This document shows, one piece after another, positions 44,481 through 55,606 of a stretch of DNA of 64,000 nucleotides. The position numbers were made by a program, and so were the translations under genes. This DNA comes from Maylandia zebra (taxonomy: Eukaryota; Chordata; Actinopteri; Cichliformes; Cichlidae), in NCBI RefSeq assembly GCF_041146795.1, contig NC_135185.1, positions 24,374,529-24,438,528 on the forward strand, written 5' to 3'. Position 1 is the first letter of the stretch. Each line of letters begins with the position of its first letter. The notes under the pieces were generated by a model. It was not told the DNA's origin and searched no databases. It saw only the letters and a list, made by a program, of their open reading frames with translations.

Positions 44481-46030
44481 GTGGGAGCCAAGTTAAGATA
44501 GTTCATATGTTTTAGTATTTATATTTCGCTGTTGTTAAGCTTGTTTGTGTAATTAATAATTTTGGAAGTAAATGCATGTTTATGGTGGAACTAAAATTAT
44601 TTTATTGCTCTGTTGGTTTGGTTATGTAGTACCATGAATACATGTGCCTTAAAAGACTCGTGTTTATAGTAAAATCCGGGCATCACGGATGTATGCAGGT
44701 TAGCGCATGCGGTGCGGGAGGGGGGAGAGAGAAAAAGAGTTAACACGGCATAAGCTATACGCGGCAGCAGGGTAGAACAGAGCCACACGGTTTTCCTACC
44801 GTAGTAGGTTATTTTGTTGAGGATAAGTTAAACCTGACCACTCCTGTAAGATGCAAACTGTGGAATACATTTTTTGTTACATCTTTTCACATCGGAGTCC
44901 CGTGGAGTTCTTTTTCCTCTTCAAACTGATGTACGCGTGTGAAGCATGGGAAAACTGGTCTCACGGCTTACACAAAGCTAATTATATCAGGAGTGCAATG
45001 ACTTCGTCATTTGTGTTGTTTTGGTTTCCAGATATTGTCACAGAGCCAAATTTGGATGGGATTCTAAACAAAAAACCAGAAAATATATCATTTTAAGTGT
45101 CTCTTTTCTGGCATATTGTCGTTACTATGTTGTTACTCTGGAGATGCAGAGATGCATGTCTATTTAAGTAACACTGATATTCAGTACAAAATACTCAAAA
45201 TGCTCATATTTCAATTAGTTCCCAAAGAGGCTGAATCAAAATAATAATTTTTAGAAAGCAGTGGCAAAATCCAAGCTCTGTGATTTGATAGTGTAGTTAT
45301 GTAGTGATGCTTGTTTTTGCTGGGCTAACAAAACTTTCATTATCTAGTTTTAGTCAGTGGCACAAAAAGCTGTAGGCACAGGATCATAGGTCGGTGGATC
45401 ATAGGTTACCTAGGTTCAGCTGTGTCCCTGCCCACAGCGTGATCACCACACTTGTAAACAGGAGCACAACTGCACATGAAAATGGCTGCAAATGATGAAA
45501 AGAATATCTGCTAAAACCAAGCAGATTTTAGTATGAATCATGAAAAAGATATATATGAGATATGTAAACTCTAAAATACTTACTTTCAGATTATGGTCAT
45601 TTTTTCCAGGAAATAATGTTGTTTGAGTATTTTACAGGATACATAATTTACAGAGATCTTATCTATCTTCCGTACCAAGAGCGCTTTACAATTCACAGTG
45701 TCATTTTCACACCAACAATCACCTGAAACGTCAAGTCATGAGTATACATATTCTAACCTTTGCAGCCACTTAAAAAACCCTGAAGACTTCATTATATGTG
45801 TGTGTAAGTTTGAATAAATACATTTGTATGAATATATTCATGCAAATGAAATTACTGTATGGGGCTGGGAAAAAGTGTTGCCCCAAATGCAGACTACTGG
45901 AGACTTGAAGAAACAAAAAAGTGAGCTTCACTACAGGAACTAAAATAACGCCAGAAGGAGTGATATTTCTGACAGCACCCAGAAATGCAATAATAATCAC
46001 AGGAACACTAACAAAAAGAAGACGACGCAA
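44481..46030. other. Spacer between receptor pseudogenes
   Basis: No gene was recognised. The part from about 45885 is shared with 57755-58180 and belongs to a duplicated block around the pseudogenes. Confidence 0.5.
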
Positions 46031-46031
46031 G

Positions 46032-47142
46032 CTAAGCCAAGAAAAACCACAAATCAAGACAGCTGCTTATTAATTCTCTGAGTTTGAAACCGTCTGCTAG
46101 ACTGTTTCTCACAACTTGACTAGTGCAGAAGGAAATGATGATAGCAGGGATGATAAAACTAAAAATGATCAGCATCCTCTCCATCATTAGATATGGATCT
46201 TTTATGAGGTTAAATGTGCATTTAGTAACATTTGACTGAGGGTGAATTTTGAACGTCCTGTAGATGACTGTGTGAAGAGCAAAGACCCCACCCAAACAGA
46301 CATCCCAGTTTGGTGTAAATGCCCTACTCTTCCTCTCATAGGAAAGCACCAGTGCAACATAGGGCTGCTCAATTAATCGAATTTTAATCTCGATTACGAT
46401 CTGGGCTTTCAACGACCATTAAAAATGACTGAGCCGATTATTAGCCCCTCCCTCGTGCTTTACTCTCGCGCTGCTCCATGTGGCAAATCGAGCGCACCGC
46501 TCTGCATTTCGAATACCTGTCACAACAATTAAGAAGAGAACCCGAGGGAAGCTCGGAAAGCTAAGTAGAAGTTATTTGGAGAGGAGAGTGACTGCCATTG
46601 GTTGAACAGAGAGGTAAAAAAAACTTCAGTGGTGTGGAAACATTATGGGTTCGCGGAGTCATAGACATAGTGTGTAAACTTTGCTACAGTGTCGTAGCTG
46701 CACCACAGAGCAACACTGCAAAATTCACTAAACATAGATGTTTACATTTTTCATTTATTTCTTATATTGCAAACATTTGCACTGCATCAGTATTTGCACA
46801 CTATTTTATATTATTTTTTGACAATCTTTAAAGTCATTATTCAATACATTGTTATTGTTAAATAAATATCGTCAAATAATCGAGATCTCAATTTCAGTGA
46901 AAATAATCATGATTATCATTTTTGCCATAATCGAGCAGCCCTAGTGCAACACAATGATCTATGCTAACCTGAACAAGGAAGTATCTTCTGCAGAATGTAT
47001 TCGTGTTGATAACAGCTGATGACACTTTGCATAGGATATCATTGAAAGACCATCTGTTATCAGCCAGCTCACACAGCACACCACACATATATACACTCGT
47101 AAACAGGAGCACCATTGCACATGAAAATAATTGCAAATGCAA
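46032..47142 (-). pseudogene. Bradykinin-receptor-like pseudogene 2, split by a hAT MITE
   Basis: On the minus strand the first part (47142-46952) reads CGVLCELADNRWSFNDILCKVSSAVINTNTFCRRYFLVQVSID, equivalent to the end of TM2 through TM3. After the 584-bp MITE the frame continues VALVLSYERKSRAFTPNWDVCLGGVFALHTVIYR and FIIPAIIISFCTSQVVRNSL (TM4-TM5 and the third loop). The N-terminus, TM1 and most of TM6-TM7 are missing. The DRY position reads Asp-His-Cys, and the ORF is broken. A close copy at 58251-58766 lacks the MITE. Confidence 0.8.
46360..46943. mobile_element. hAT-type MITE inside receptor pseudogene 2
   Basis: It starts TAGGGCTGCTC and ends GAGCAGCCCTA, with the 8-mer GTGCAACA duplicated at 46352-46359 and 46944-46951. 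The 584-bp body is non-coding, with ATTAATCGAATTTTAATCTC near the left end and ATAATCATGATTATCATTTT near the right. The paralogous block at 58587-58594 has GTGCAACA only once and no insert, confirming both the borders and the duplication. Confidence 0.93.
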
Positions 47143-47220
47143 AAAATGAATTTCTGATGCAAATCCCAGAAGATTAGTTCTGTAGCTGCAGAATTACCAG
47201 AAACTGCAAAACAACTGCAA

Positions 47221-47277
47221 AAAAACCAAAACAAAACAAAACAAAACAAAAAACCAAACCAAACCAAACCAAACCAG
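47221..47277. repeat. (AAAAC)n / (CCAAA)n simple repeat
   Basis: Short tandem AAAAC units followed by CCAAA units just before duplicated block A. Confidence 0.85.
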
Positions 47278-47479
47278 TGGTGCCTGTCAGTTGCTCAGAT
47301 GGTAGCTGTCAGCTTTATGCAGGTTACACATAGATTTACACACTCTGCTCCCAGGTAAGTCACCTAGTATGATAGCCACAACCCTAATAATCCTATTTGG
47401 ATGATATGAGTCAGTGGCAGAAACACAATCATATAATAATGAAAAACAAATCAACAACCCAAGCAGAAAACTTAGTTTA

Positions 47480-47919
47480 TCAGTTCCCAGAGTCAGAACC
47501 AGACACGGAGAAGCTGCATTCAGCTTTTATGCTCCTTATATCTGGAACAAACTCCCAGAAAGCCTCAGATCAGCTGAAACACTCAGTTTATTTAAGTCCA
47601 GGTTGAAGACTCACCTATTCTCAGCTGCATTTGAATAAAGCACCAAATCCACACTTTAAGCTTAAATTTCAAAACTTACATTTAACTACTGATTTTATCT
47701 ACTGTTCTGATTTTATCTGTTTTGATTTTATATACTGTTGTTTGTTTGTTTGTTTGTTTGTTTGTTAATTAGTTAGTTAGTTTATTTGCTTGTTTTATTC
47801 AATTTTAAATCATGCTTTTTATTTGTTCTTGTTTCTAATGTCTCTGTAAAGCACTTTGAATCACCTTGTTGTTGAATTGTGCTATACAAATAAACTTGCC
47901 TTGCCTTGCCTTGCCTTTA
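47480..47919 (+). mobile_element. 5'-truncated L2-like LINE tail, present only in block A
   Basis: The plus strand encodes AFSFYAPYIWNKLPESLRSAETLSLFKSRLKTHLF, the typical end of a fish L2/CR1-group ORF2, then a 3' UTR ending in TTGCC repeats (47897-47915). Block B at about 51312 reads straight through without it (TTAGTTTAAAACCC). TTTA occurs on both sides of the insert and is a likely short target duplication. Confidence 0.88.
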
Positions 47920-48087
47920 AAACCCTTCTAGCAAAATAAGTTTTTTAAGTTATGGAAGCTGCTATAGCGTCTTCTCTCTAAGATCACACCTTACGCTGCC
48001 AATGTAAGAATATATATATGAACACAAAGGCTCCTAATGCTTGAATGAATAATTGCCAGTTTAATTTTTCAAACTTTAAGGCTTTTT

Positions 48088-49002
48088 TCACTGCTTGAAG
48101 AATTCCTTTGTCCTGTTCTGGAAGCTTTTCCCAATAATGACGTGGAGAATGGGGATAAGGACACTGTTGAAGAAGAGTAAGTACATGGAGACCTCTTGGA
48201 TGATTACAAGTATGATGTGACATTTCAGCAACACTAGTAACGATGCCACGTGGACTGGCACCCAGCAGATAAGGTATGACAGTACAACTGCCAGGATGAG
48301 AGTCGTGGTCTTCTGCTCTGTTCTCTCAGGTTTTAAAACCCCCATTAGCCTTTTTCTCAGAATTTGAATAATTCTGACAGCGCAGAACGAAATAATGACA
48401 ACAGGGATGATAAAGTTGAATATTATGTCTCTCACCTCATACAGCAGATATTGATCTAGTGAAGTGGAGTCGAGTGTACATTCAGTTGTATTTGACTGAG
48501 GGTTGAATTCTAACTTAATGATGATGAATATGGGGAGAGCAAAGACCAAACCAAAACTCCACACAAACAGACATCCCACTTTGGCATAAAATGGCCTGCT
48601 CATCAACTCGTGGAAAAGTGGGTGCACCAGTGCCACATAACAATCTAAGATAGCCAGAACAAGAAAGTAGATATTGCAACATGTACTCATTCTTATAACA
48701 GCTGGTATCAGCTTGCACAGGCTTTCACTAAAAGGCCAGTCATAGTTGGCTCTTGCATCATCAACCCAGAAGGGCAAACAGCACACCAGAAGAAGCTGAG
48801 TTCCAGTCAGCTTGCTCAAGTGGATCTCAGTCACAGTGCAGGCCTTCTTGTGGAGGCAGAAAACCATCAGCACAAAGGCATTAAAGATGAATCGAAGCAC
48901 ACTGATGACATAAACCGGAGCCATAGCGATGATTATGTTATTGTTGTCAACAAAGATGTAATCACAATGGTCTTCACTTGTGTTGCTTTGGTTTCCGGAC
49001 AT
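48088..49002 (-). CDS. Atypical bradykinin-receptor-like GPCR, copy A (DRY to DCY)
   Basis: A full-length open frame of 304 residues, clearly derived from the same ancestor as the receptor at 36578-37570 (MSGNQSN…, VFCLHKKACTVTEI, DWPFSESLCK, YVALVHPLFHELMSRPFYAK, ERTEQKTTTLILAVVLSYLICWVPVH). Key residues are altered. The TM2 Asp is Gln (TGTQLLLV), DRY is DCY (residues 120-122, codon TGT at 48640-48642 instead of CGT), NPILY of TM7 is IPILH, and the tail stops at EFFKQ about 22 residues early. Both disulphide cysteines remain. It sits in duplicated block A. The aligned position of the exon 1 donor (about 49692) reads AAG|AT. It is either a young pseudogene with a still-open frame or a non-signalling receptor. 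Confidence 0.7.
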   Translation of the reverse strand: MSGNQSNTSEDHCDYIFVDNNNIIIAMAPVYVISVLRFIFNAFVLMVFCLHKKACTVTEIHLSKLTGTQLLLVCCLPFWVDDARANYDWPFSESLCKLIPAVIRMSTCCNIYFLVLAILDCYVALVHPLFHELMSRPFYAKVGCLFVWSFGLVFALPIFIIIKLEFNPQSNTTECTLDSTSLDQYLLYEVRDIIFNFIIPVVIISFCAVRIIQILRKRLMGVLKPERTEQKTTTLILAVVLSYLICWVPVHVASLLVLLKCHIILVIIQEVSMYLLFFNSVLIPILHVIIGKSFQNRTKEFFKQ

Positions 49003-50019
49003 CTTCAGTGTCAGGAATTAAGTTGGCAGGGATGCTGGAGTGAAATAAAGGATACCAAAATAGGAAACATAAATATAATTTTAACTGGTATTGTTCTAAC
49101 ATAATTTGTTATGATGACAGAAAATATAGAGATGCAATTCTGAATAAGACTGTTATATAACTAACAGGCTTCAGACCCTGAGTGACCTGAATTGGAATAG
49201 GAGAAGAAAATGGATAGGTTGATAGTATTTGATTCAATTTTAAAGACCATCATCATATTAGAAAACATGCATAACCAATGCACAATTTAAATCATATTAA
49301 GAGCTGAGCGTGCTTTCCAGCATCATAGAGTCATCGCCACAACACCAGCTACATAAAACAAGTTCACAAGTTTTATTATGCTTTTTGGGGGAAGTCTGTA
49401 TTAAATACACTTTCGTTTGTGCTAAATACATTACTATAAACGTTCTTACTGCATGAGGCTGAATTTGATCAAAACACAAAACATGCTGAGACAAAATCAG
49501 TTAATCTGCCGTCTACTTGTCGACACGTTACAGTACACCTAAGAACATCACTGCTTCCAAAACCTGTGCAGCTGTTAAACTGAAGAAATTTCCTTTTTTA
49601 TACAGATAGTGCCAAAAAGTCAAAAACACTGTTCCTGATGGACAGTGATTTAGACCTTGCAAATATTCCAACTAAAGGTAAAGACATATCTTGCAGGCAA
49701 ATTGGTCTGTGCTCCTAATGGAAAAAGAGCAAACAGCCAGCTACACTCTCTCAGTACCTTCTGCTACAGTCTTCTTTCTGAAATGCTTAATTTAAAGAAG
49801 AAACTAAACTGATAGTCAAGTGATTTCAGATAAGAGAGACATCACACCCAGGCTATGACCACTTCCTTTACTCTTCACTGAAGTCCTTAGTTACTTCTAA
49901 ACATTTTTTTCTCTGGGTTGATTTTATAAACAAAAATGACCCTATTATGGACAGAGAAAATTTTCCATTTATTAACTTAATGCCAACATGTTAGACGCTG
50001 TCGTTATCGATTAAAATAC

Positions 50020-51140
50020 ACAGGAGACTTTTAACGACATGTCTATTCCAAACTACAGATCCTGATTCATTTTGACTGCAGGAAAGACCTGGAAAAACTT
50101 TCAGGCTTTCACCTTTAACAGGTGTTTTTTAAGATATTTGTGTTGAAACATGACAAAAATGCCTGGATGTCTGCCAGTGCATCATTTTAAAAATATAGTC
50201 AATATCTTGAAATGAATTTGATATGCTACTTCAAAGCACATTGTGTGCTGTCTGTCCTGCGTGCTGCATAACAACAACAATATTTAGTATTTACTGCTGT
50301 TTACACTTAGCTAGATTAATGCGATGGTGTTGTGTTTAGTATGTTGCTTTGTTTTTTTTGCTTGTTTTCTATTCTTTCTCTCTCAACAGGTGATCCAGGA
50401 GATTTTTTTTCCCCTTTCTCACTGTCCCTCTTCCCTTCTGTTTTTCTTTTCCTTCCTCTCTTTTTTTCTCCCTTTCCTATCCCTCACTCATGTCTGTCCC
50501 GTCTGTAACAACTGAAAATAAAATAAAATAAATAATAAAAACAAAGGTCGATCAAATGGACCAATACGGCAATGCCATGATGATCCATTTGGCAAAATAA
50601 ATCCATTGGGTATCCTTGTTGGTCTTCAGACAACAATTCTGAAGGCTAAAGAACCAAATGGGACAGGCAAAAAAACAAAAACAAATACAAAACAAAAGAA
50701 AGAAATGAATTTGATATATAAGGCTAGAAATTCACAGCAATCATTTAAGTTCATTATATATTTTGAAACTTTGAGTCATAACATTTTTATTCAATTCAGA
50801 TATGGTCGAGCAGAAGGCCCACGTTGATTTGAGATGGGGTGATCCATATGAGAAACAGAAAATACACGATTATTATATGTTTATATTTTCTGTTCATATG
50901 TTCTTTGAGAGTTGAATACATAAATGTATGATGTGATTTATTAAACCGTCACAATTTTTCTTACACAGCATAATTATGTTGTGATTTGTTTGAATAAATA
51001 AGTCACACGGTGAGTAGAAATTAATTTTTTTATTCATTGACAACAAGTATTAATACAGTAGCTGCAGAATTACCAAACACTATTTGCATGTACAAGAATT
51101 TAGAAAAAGAAATTTTAAGAAGACATTTGCCCAGAGGGCA
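50020..51140. other. Rest of block A and spacer to block B
   Basis: Non-coding. 50022-50330 corresponds to 63691-64000 at the window end. A retroelement at 50225-50701 is listed separately. 50718-51140 shows nothing that I recognise. Confidence 0.5.
50225..50701 (+). mobile_element. 5'-truncated retroelement with A-rich tail and 16-bp target duplication
   Basis: The 16-mer GAAATGAATTTGATAT occurs at 50209-50224 and 50702-50717, enclosing a non-coding piece that ends in an A-rich tail (AAAAAAACAAAAACAAATAC). The body matches, in inverse, the 3' part of the element at 53396-55606 (for example CAGAATTGTTGTCT there, AGACAACAATTCTG here). The left target duplication and first part of the insert recur at about 63877-64000, so the insertion predates the segmental duplication. 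Confidence 0.85.
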
Positions 51141-51483
51141 GCTGTCAGCTTTATGCAGGTTACACATAGATTTACACACTCTGCTCCCAGGTAAGTCACC
51201 TAGTATGATAGCCACAACCCTAATAATCCTATTTGGATGATATGAGTCAGTGGCAGAAACACAATCATATAATAATGAAAAACAAATCAAAAACCCAAAC
51301 AGACAACTTAGTTTAAAACCCTTCTAGCAAAATAAGTTTTTTAAGTTATGGAAGCTGCTATAGCGTCTTCTCTCTAAGATCACACATTATGCTGCCAATG
51401 TAAGAATATATATATGAACACAAAGGCTCCTAATGCTTGGATGAATAATTGCCAGTTTAATTATTCTACCTTTAAGGCTTTTT

Positions 51484-52392
51484 TCACTGCTTGAAGAATT
51501 CCTTTGTCCTGTTCTGGAAGCTTTTTCCAATGATGATGTAGAGAATGGGGTTAAGGACACTGTCAAAGAAGGCTAAGCACACACAGACCAAATCGATGAT
51601 TTCCAGCATGATGTGACATTTCTGACTGTCAGTGTTTTCGAACACAAGTGTTTTCACGCAGAATATCACCCTGCAGATCAGGCATGACAGTACAACTGCC
51701 AGGATGAGAGTCGTGGTCTTCTGCTCTGTTCTCTCAGGTTTTAAAAACCCCATTCGCTTTTTTCTCAGAATTGTAATAATTCTGACAGAACAGAACAAAA
51801 TAATGATAACAGGGATGATAAAGCTGAATATTATGTTTCTCACCTCATACAGCAGATATTGATTTTGTGAAGTGGAGTCGACTATACATTCAGTAATATT
51901 TGACTGAGGGTTCAATTTTACCTTACTGTAGATGAATATGGGGAAAGCAAAGACCAAACCAAAACTCCACACAAACAGACATCCCAGTTTGGCATAAAAT
52001 GGCCTGCTCATCAACTCGTGGAAAAGTGGGTGCACCAGTGCCACATAACAATCTAAGATAGCCAGAACAAGAAAGTAGATATTGCAAAATAAATGCATTC
52101 TCACACCAGCTTGTACCAGCATGCACAGGCTTTCACCAAAAGGCCAGTCAATGCTTAATCTTACATCATCAGTCCAGAAGGGCAAACAGCACATCAGAAC
52201 AAGATGAGTTCCAGTCAAGTTGCTCAAGTAGATCTCAGTCACAGTGCAGGCCTTCTTGTGGAGGCAGAAAACCATCAGCACAAACGCATTAAAGATGATT
52301 GCAAGCAGGCAGATGACATAAACTGGAGCCAGAGTGAAGTCATTGTCAACAAAACAATGCTCTTCACTTGCGTTGCTTTGGTTTCCGGACAT
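51484..52392 (-). CDS. Atypical bradykinin-receptor-like GPCR, copy B (DRY to DCY)
   Basis: An open frame of 302 residues, the partner of copy A. It shares DCY (residues 114-116, codon at 52048-52050), the VTEI in TM2 and the early stop after EFFKQ, so these changes predate the duplication. Its own changes: the TM2 Asp is His (TGTHLVLM), and CWxP of TM6 is CRVI (SCLICRVIFCV). It keeps NPILY in TM7, Cys at the TM3 start (GESLCM), an N-terminal NQS/NAS and a loop NIT glycosylation site. An acceptor (tttatttcactccag) lies about 34 bases before the ATG at 52392, and the exon 1 donor (CAAG|GTATGT) near 53188 is intact, so splicing still looks possible. Ligand binding without G-protein coupling is conceivable; loss of function is the simpler explanation. 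Confidence 0.7.
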   Translation of the reverse strand: MSGNQSNASEEHCFVDNDFTLAPVYVICLLAIIFNAFVLMVFCLHKKACTVTEIYLSNLTGTHLVLMCCLPFWTDDVRLSIDWPFGESLCMLVQAGVRMHLFCNIYFLVLAILDCYVALVHPLFHELMSRPFYAKLGCLFVWSFGLVFAFPIFIYSKVKLNPQSNITECIVDSTSQNQYLLYEVRNIIFSFIIPVIIILFCSVRIITILRKKRMGFLKPERTEQKTTTLILAVVLSCLICRVIFCVKTLVFENTDSQKCHIMLEIIDLVCVCLAFFDSVLNPILYIIIGKSFQNRTKEFFKQ

Positions 52393-53188
52393 CTTCAGTG
52401 TCAGGAATTAAGTTGGCAGGGATGCTGGAGTGAAATAAAGGATACCAAAATAGAAAACATAAATATAATTTTAACTGGTATTGTTCTAACATAATTTGTT
52501 ATGATGACAGAAAACATAGATACACCTAATTCTGAATAAGACTGATATGTAACTACCCGGCTTCAGACCCCGAGCGACTTGAATTGGATAAGCAGAAGAA
52601 AATGGATTGATATATAGTATTTGATTCAGTTTTAAAGACCATCATCATATTAGAAAACATGCATAACCAATGCACATTTTACATCATATTTAGAGCTGAG
52701 CGTGCTTTCCAGCATCATAGAGTCATCACCAATGCACCAGTTACGTAAAACAAGTTCACAAGTTTAGTATTCCCATCCTCACATTTACAGACAGTTTAAA
52801 ACAATTTAAATGTGAATTTATTATATGTTTTGGGGGGCAGTCTTTATTAAATACATTTTCGTTTGTGTTAAATACATTACTATAAACGTTCTTACTGCAT
52901 GAGGCTGAATTTGATCAAAACACAAAACATGCTGAGACAAACATGCTGAGACAAAATCAGTTAATCTGCCGTCTACTTGTCGACACGTTACTGTACATCT
53001 AAGAACATCACTGCTTCTAAAACCTGTGCAGCTGTTAAACTGAAGAAATTTCCTTTTTTATACAGATAGTGCCAAAAGGTCAAAAACACTGTTCCTGATG
53101 GACAGTGATTTAGACCTTGCAAATATTCCAACTAAAGGTAAAGACATAGGAAAGTAAATTCCAAGTCAAATTAAGCGTTTACATACCT

Positions 53189-53300
53189 TGCAGGCAAATT
53201 AGTCTGTGCTCCTGATGGAAAAAGAGCAAACAGCCAGCTACACTCTCTCAGTACCTTCTGCTACAGTCTTCTTTCTGAAACGCTTAATTTAAAGAAGAAA
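53189..53300 (-). other. Putative non-coding first exon of receptor copy B
   Basis: Minus-strand sequence before the donor CCTGCAAG|GTATGTAAACG, aligned with the exon 1 candidate of the intact receptor. The 5' border is not defined. Confidence 0.4.
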
Positions 53301-53395
53301 CTAAACTGATAGTCAAGTGATTTCAGATAAGAGAGACATCACACCCAGTCTATGACCACTTCCTTGACTCTTCAATGAAGTACTTAGTTAGTTCT

Positions 53396-55606
53396 TTTTT
53401 TTTTTTTTTTTTTTTGCGCCTGTCCCGTTTGGCTCTTTTGCCATCAGAATTGTTGTCTAAAGGCAAAGAAAGATGCCCAACGGATTTACTTTACCAAATT
53501 GACCATCCCAGCCTTGCCGTAATGGTCCATTTGATTCACCTTTTATTGTTGATTTTATTTTCACTTACTGAATACGGGACAGACTTGACTGGGGGAAAGA
53601 AGGGGAGAAAGAAAGAGGGAAAGAGAAACAGCTGAGAAGAGGGACGGGAGAGAAGGGCAAAAGACAAAAACCAACAGAATGAGCAGAAAAAAAAAAGCAT
53701 ACATCAATCACCTGGATCACCTGCTGAGAAAGAAAAAAGAAAACAAGCAGAAGAGAACAAGAGTAATAGAATAAACAACATCACAATGATATATGGGAAT
53801 ATGACAGTAAATACTAAATATTAAACATTATTGTGCAGCACATAAGATCAACAGAACACAGTGTGCTTTGAGGTAGGAGCCAAAAAGGGTGTAGTTTGTG
53901 GGTGTGATCACCCGTGTGTACACCTGTGAGCATGGACGCGCTTGTTTTTTGTTTTTTAAAAGGTTCCTTCATGTAATGATCTGCTAGAGGGTGTGGGGGG
54001 GCCACAGCCCCGTCCTCCAGGGCATGAAGCAGGTATGGAGGAGATCAAAACTCCAGACATCCAGAGGCCCCCAGAACACTAGAGACCAAGGAAGACCAAC
54101 AGAGTGGCAGCCGCGCCACTGTCCCAGAAAGAGCTGAGGAGAGTCCCAGATGAGGGCTCACTCAGCAGCCGCGGAGCAGAAGCCAGGGGGAGTTGCAGTG
54201 ACGCGCCCGTGAGCTCCGCCGGCAGCCAGCCGTGCCTGAGTGACCGAGCCCCAGGCCGAGAGGCCGGGGGCACCCCACCTCCGAAGTGGCCCGAGCGAGC
54301 CCCAGGCTCCAGGCCCCGATAAGCGGCCGCCAAGTTGTGAACCGGTGTGTACCTGGACGCCCATCCCCGGACACAAAGAACCACCAACGCACCGATGTCT
54401 GAGGGAGTCCGCCACTGGCAGGGGAAGTGGTGGTAGGGGGAGATAGGCCTCCATACCTTGGAGGGCCTAAGATGTCCCCAGAGAGGTGGCGCCTGACACC
54501 CAACCTGACATATAGACACAGAAATACAGGCACACACATACACAAACATCCATTCCCACCCTCATGCTCTCATATGCACTTCCTCCACACTCAACCAACG
54601 TGGAGACAGACATAAAGAGACGCTGTACACACGATCACACTCCCCAAGCATACTCTACAAACCGGGTCTAGGTACCCTTGCCCCTGGAGGGGGGGAACTG
54701 CACCCAGACCCAGGTGGTGTTACCCTTTTCCCTGCGGTGGGGGGAGGCAGACCGCCCCGACTCCGCAGCAGCAGGGAGGCCCCACACTCCAGACCGCAGT
54801 CGGACGGCCAACTCCTCCTCCTAGCCCCCCCGCTCCAGCAGGTCGCAGAGAATGGGGGTGAGAGAAGACTACAAACCTCCCTCCACCCGCTCATTGTAGT
54901 GTTGATGCATGTGTGTTCTAAGGTGCAATTAAAACCCAGGAGGGCATGGAGCTACCTGCCAGAGAGCAGCAGGTAAGCGCATGGTCCCTCCTGCTAGCCC
55001 TCAATGTCTACGTGTATTTAACATTGAGAGGTGGGCAACGACGCCAGGGGTGGGGTGTACACCCTGATGGTACTTTGGATTCCGTGTATCGTGCCCACCC
55101 TCAAGATCCTATATGTATGTGTAATGAGAGTGTGAGTAATGTGAATGTCTAAGTTGTGGGATAAAATTGAGGCAGAGGCAGCCAGAAGGGGACGGGGGGG
55201 GGGGGGGGGGGGGGGGGGGGTAGCCTCCTCTGCACCCTGGTGACATACCCCTACTCCAAGGTCCTGCACGTGTGGGTGGTTGTGGTGGAGCGGGAAGAGG
55301 GAGGCAGCTGGAGATGGGGAGGGAAGGAAGGGAGGGGCGAGTGACCCCTCCCTGGGGCCAGCTCCCCCGCTGACCCCAGTAGGCACCCCCATACTCCGCG
55401 ACCCGCCAGGGAAAGGGGGCCCAGGCCCATCCAGACCGGGGCCCAGTGCAGCAGCGCCTCCCGGCCCCACAGAGCCCGGGACAGTCCACCCAACCCCACC
55501 ACAGAGAAAACTGCACCCACCCCACCATCCACTCATCTTCCAGACTACATAAGAAAATAAACACCCAGGCTGAGATCTTCCTCCACCTCTCCTGTGTCTC
55601 CCCCTC
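53396..55606 (-). mobile_element. 2.2-kb retroelement with poly(A) tail inserted in block B
   Basis: The direct repeat CTTAGTTAGTTCT (53383-53395) and CTTAGTTACTTCT (55607-55619) surrounds an insert that begins, on the plus strand, with about 20 T (a poly(A) tail on the minus strand). Block A has the uninterrupted sequence near 49888. The part next to the tail matches the shorter copy at 50225-50701. The distal 1.5 kb is very GC-rich with a 27-G run. It contains overlapping open frames on both strands that look compositional. No reverse transcriptase was recognised; it may be the 3' region of a 5'-truncated LINE or a non-autonomous element. Confidence 0.82.
55194..55220. repeat. Poly(G) run of 27
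   Basis: Uninterrupted G tract inside the GC-rich retroelement. Sequencing and assembly length errors are likely here. Confidence 0.9.

Larger units (their letters stand above)
47302..50330. repeat. Segmental duplication, block A
   Basis: From AGCTGTCAGCTTTATGCAGG onward this block aligns with 51142 onward (block B), including the atypical receptor ORF, its upstream flank and a shared retroelement insertion. Differences: block A has an extra L2-like tail at 47480-47915 and lacks the large insertions that split block B. Identity appears high by eye; no percentage was computed. Confidence 0.88.
51142..53394. repeat. Segmental duplication, block B (first part)
   Basis: Aligns with block A (47302 onward) through the receptor ORF and upstream flank, including CGTTCTTACTGCATGAGGCT near 52889. 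It continues at 55607-55740 and again at 63691-64000, because two large insertions split it. Confidence 0.88.
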
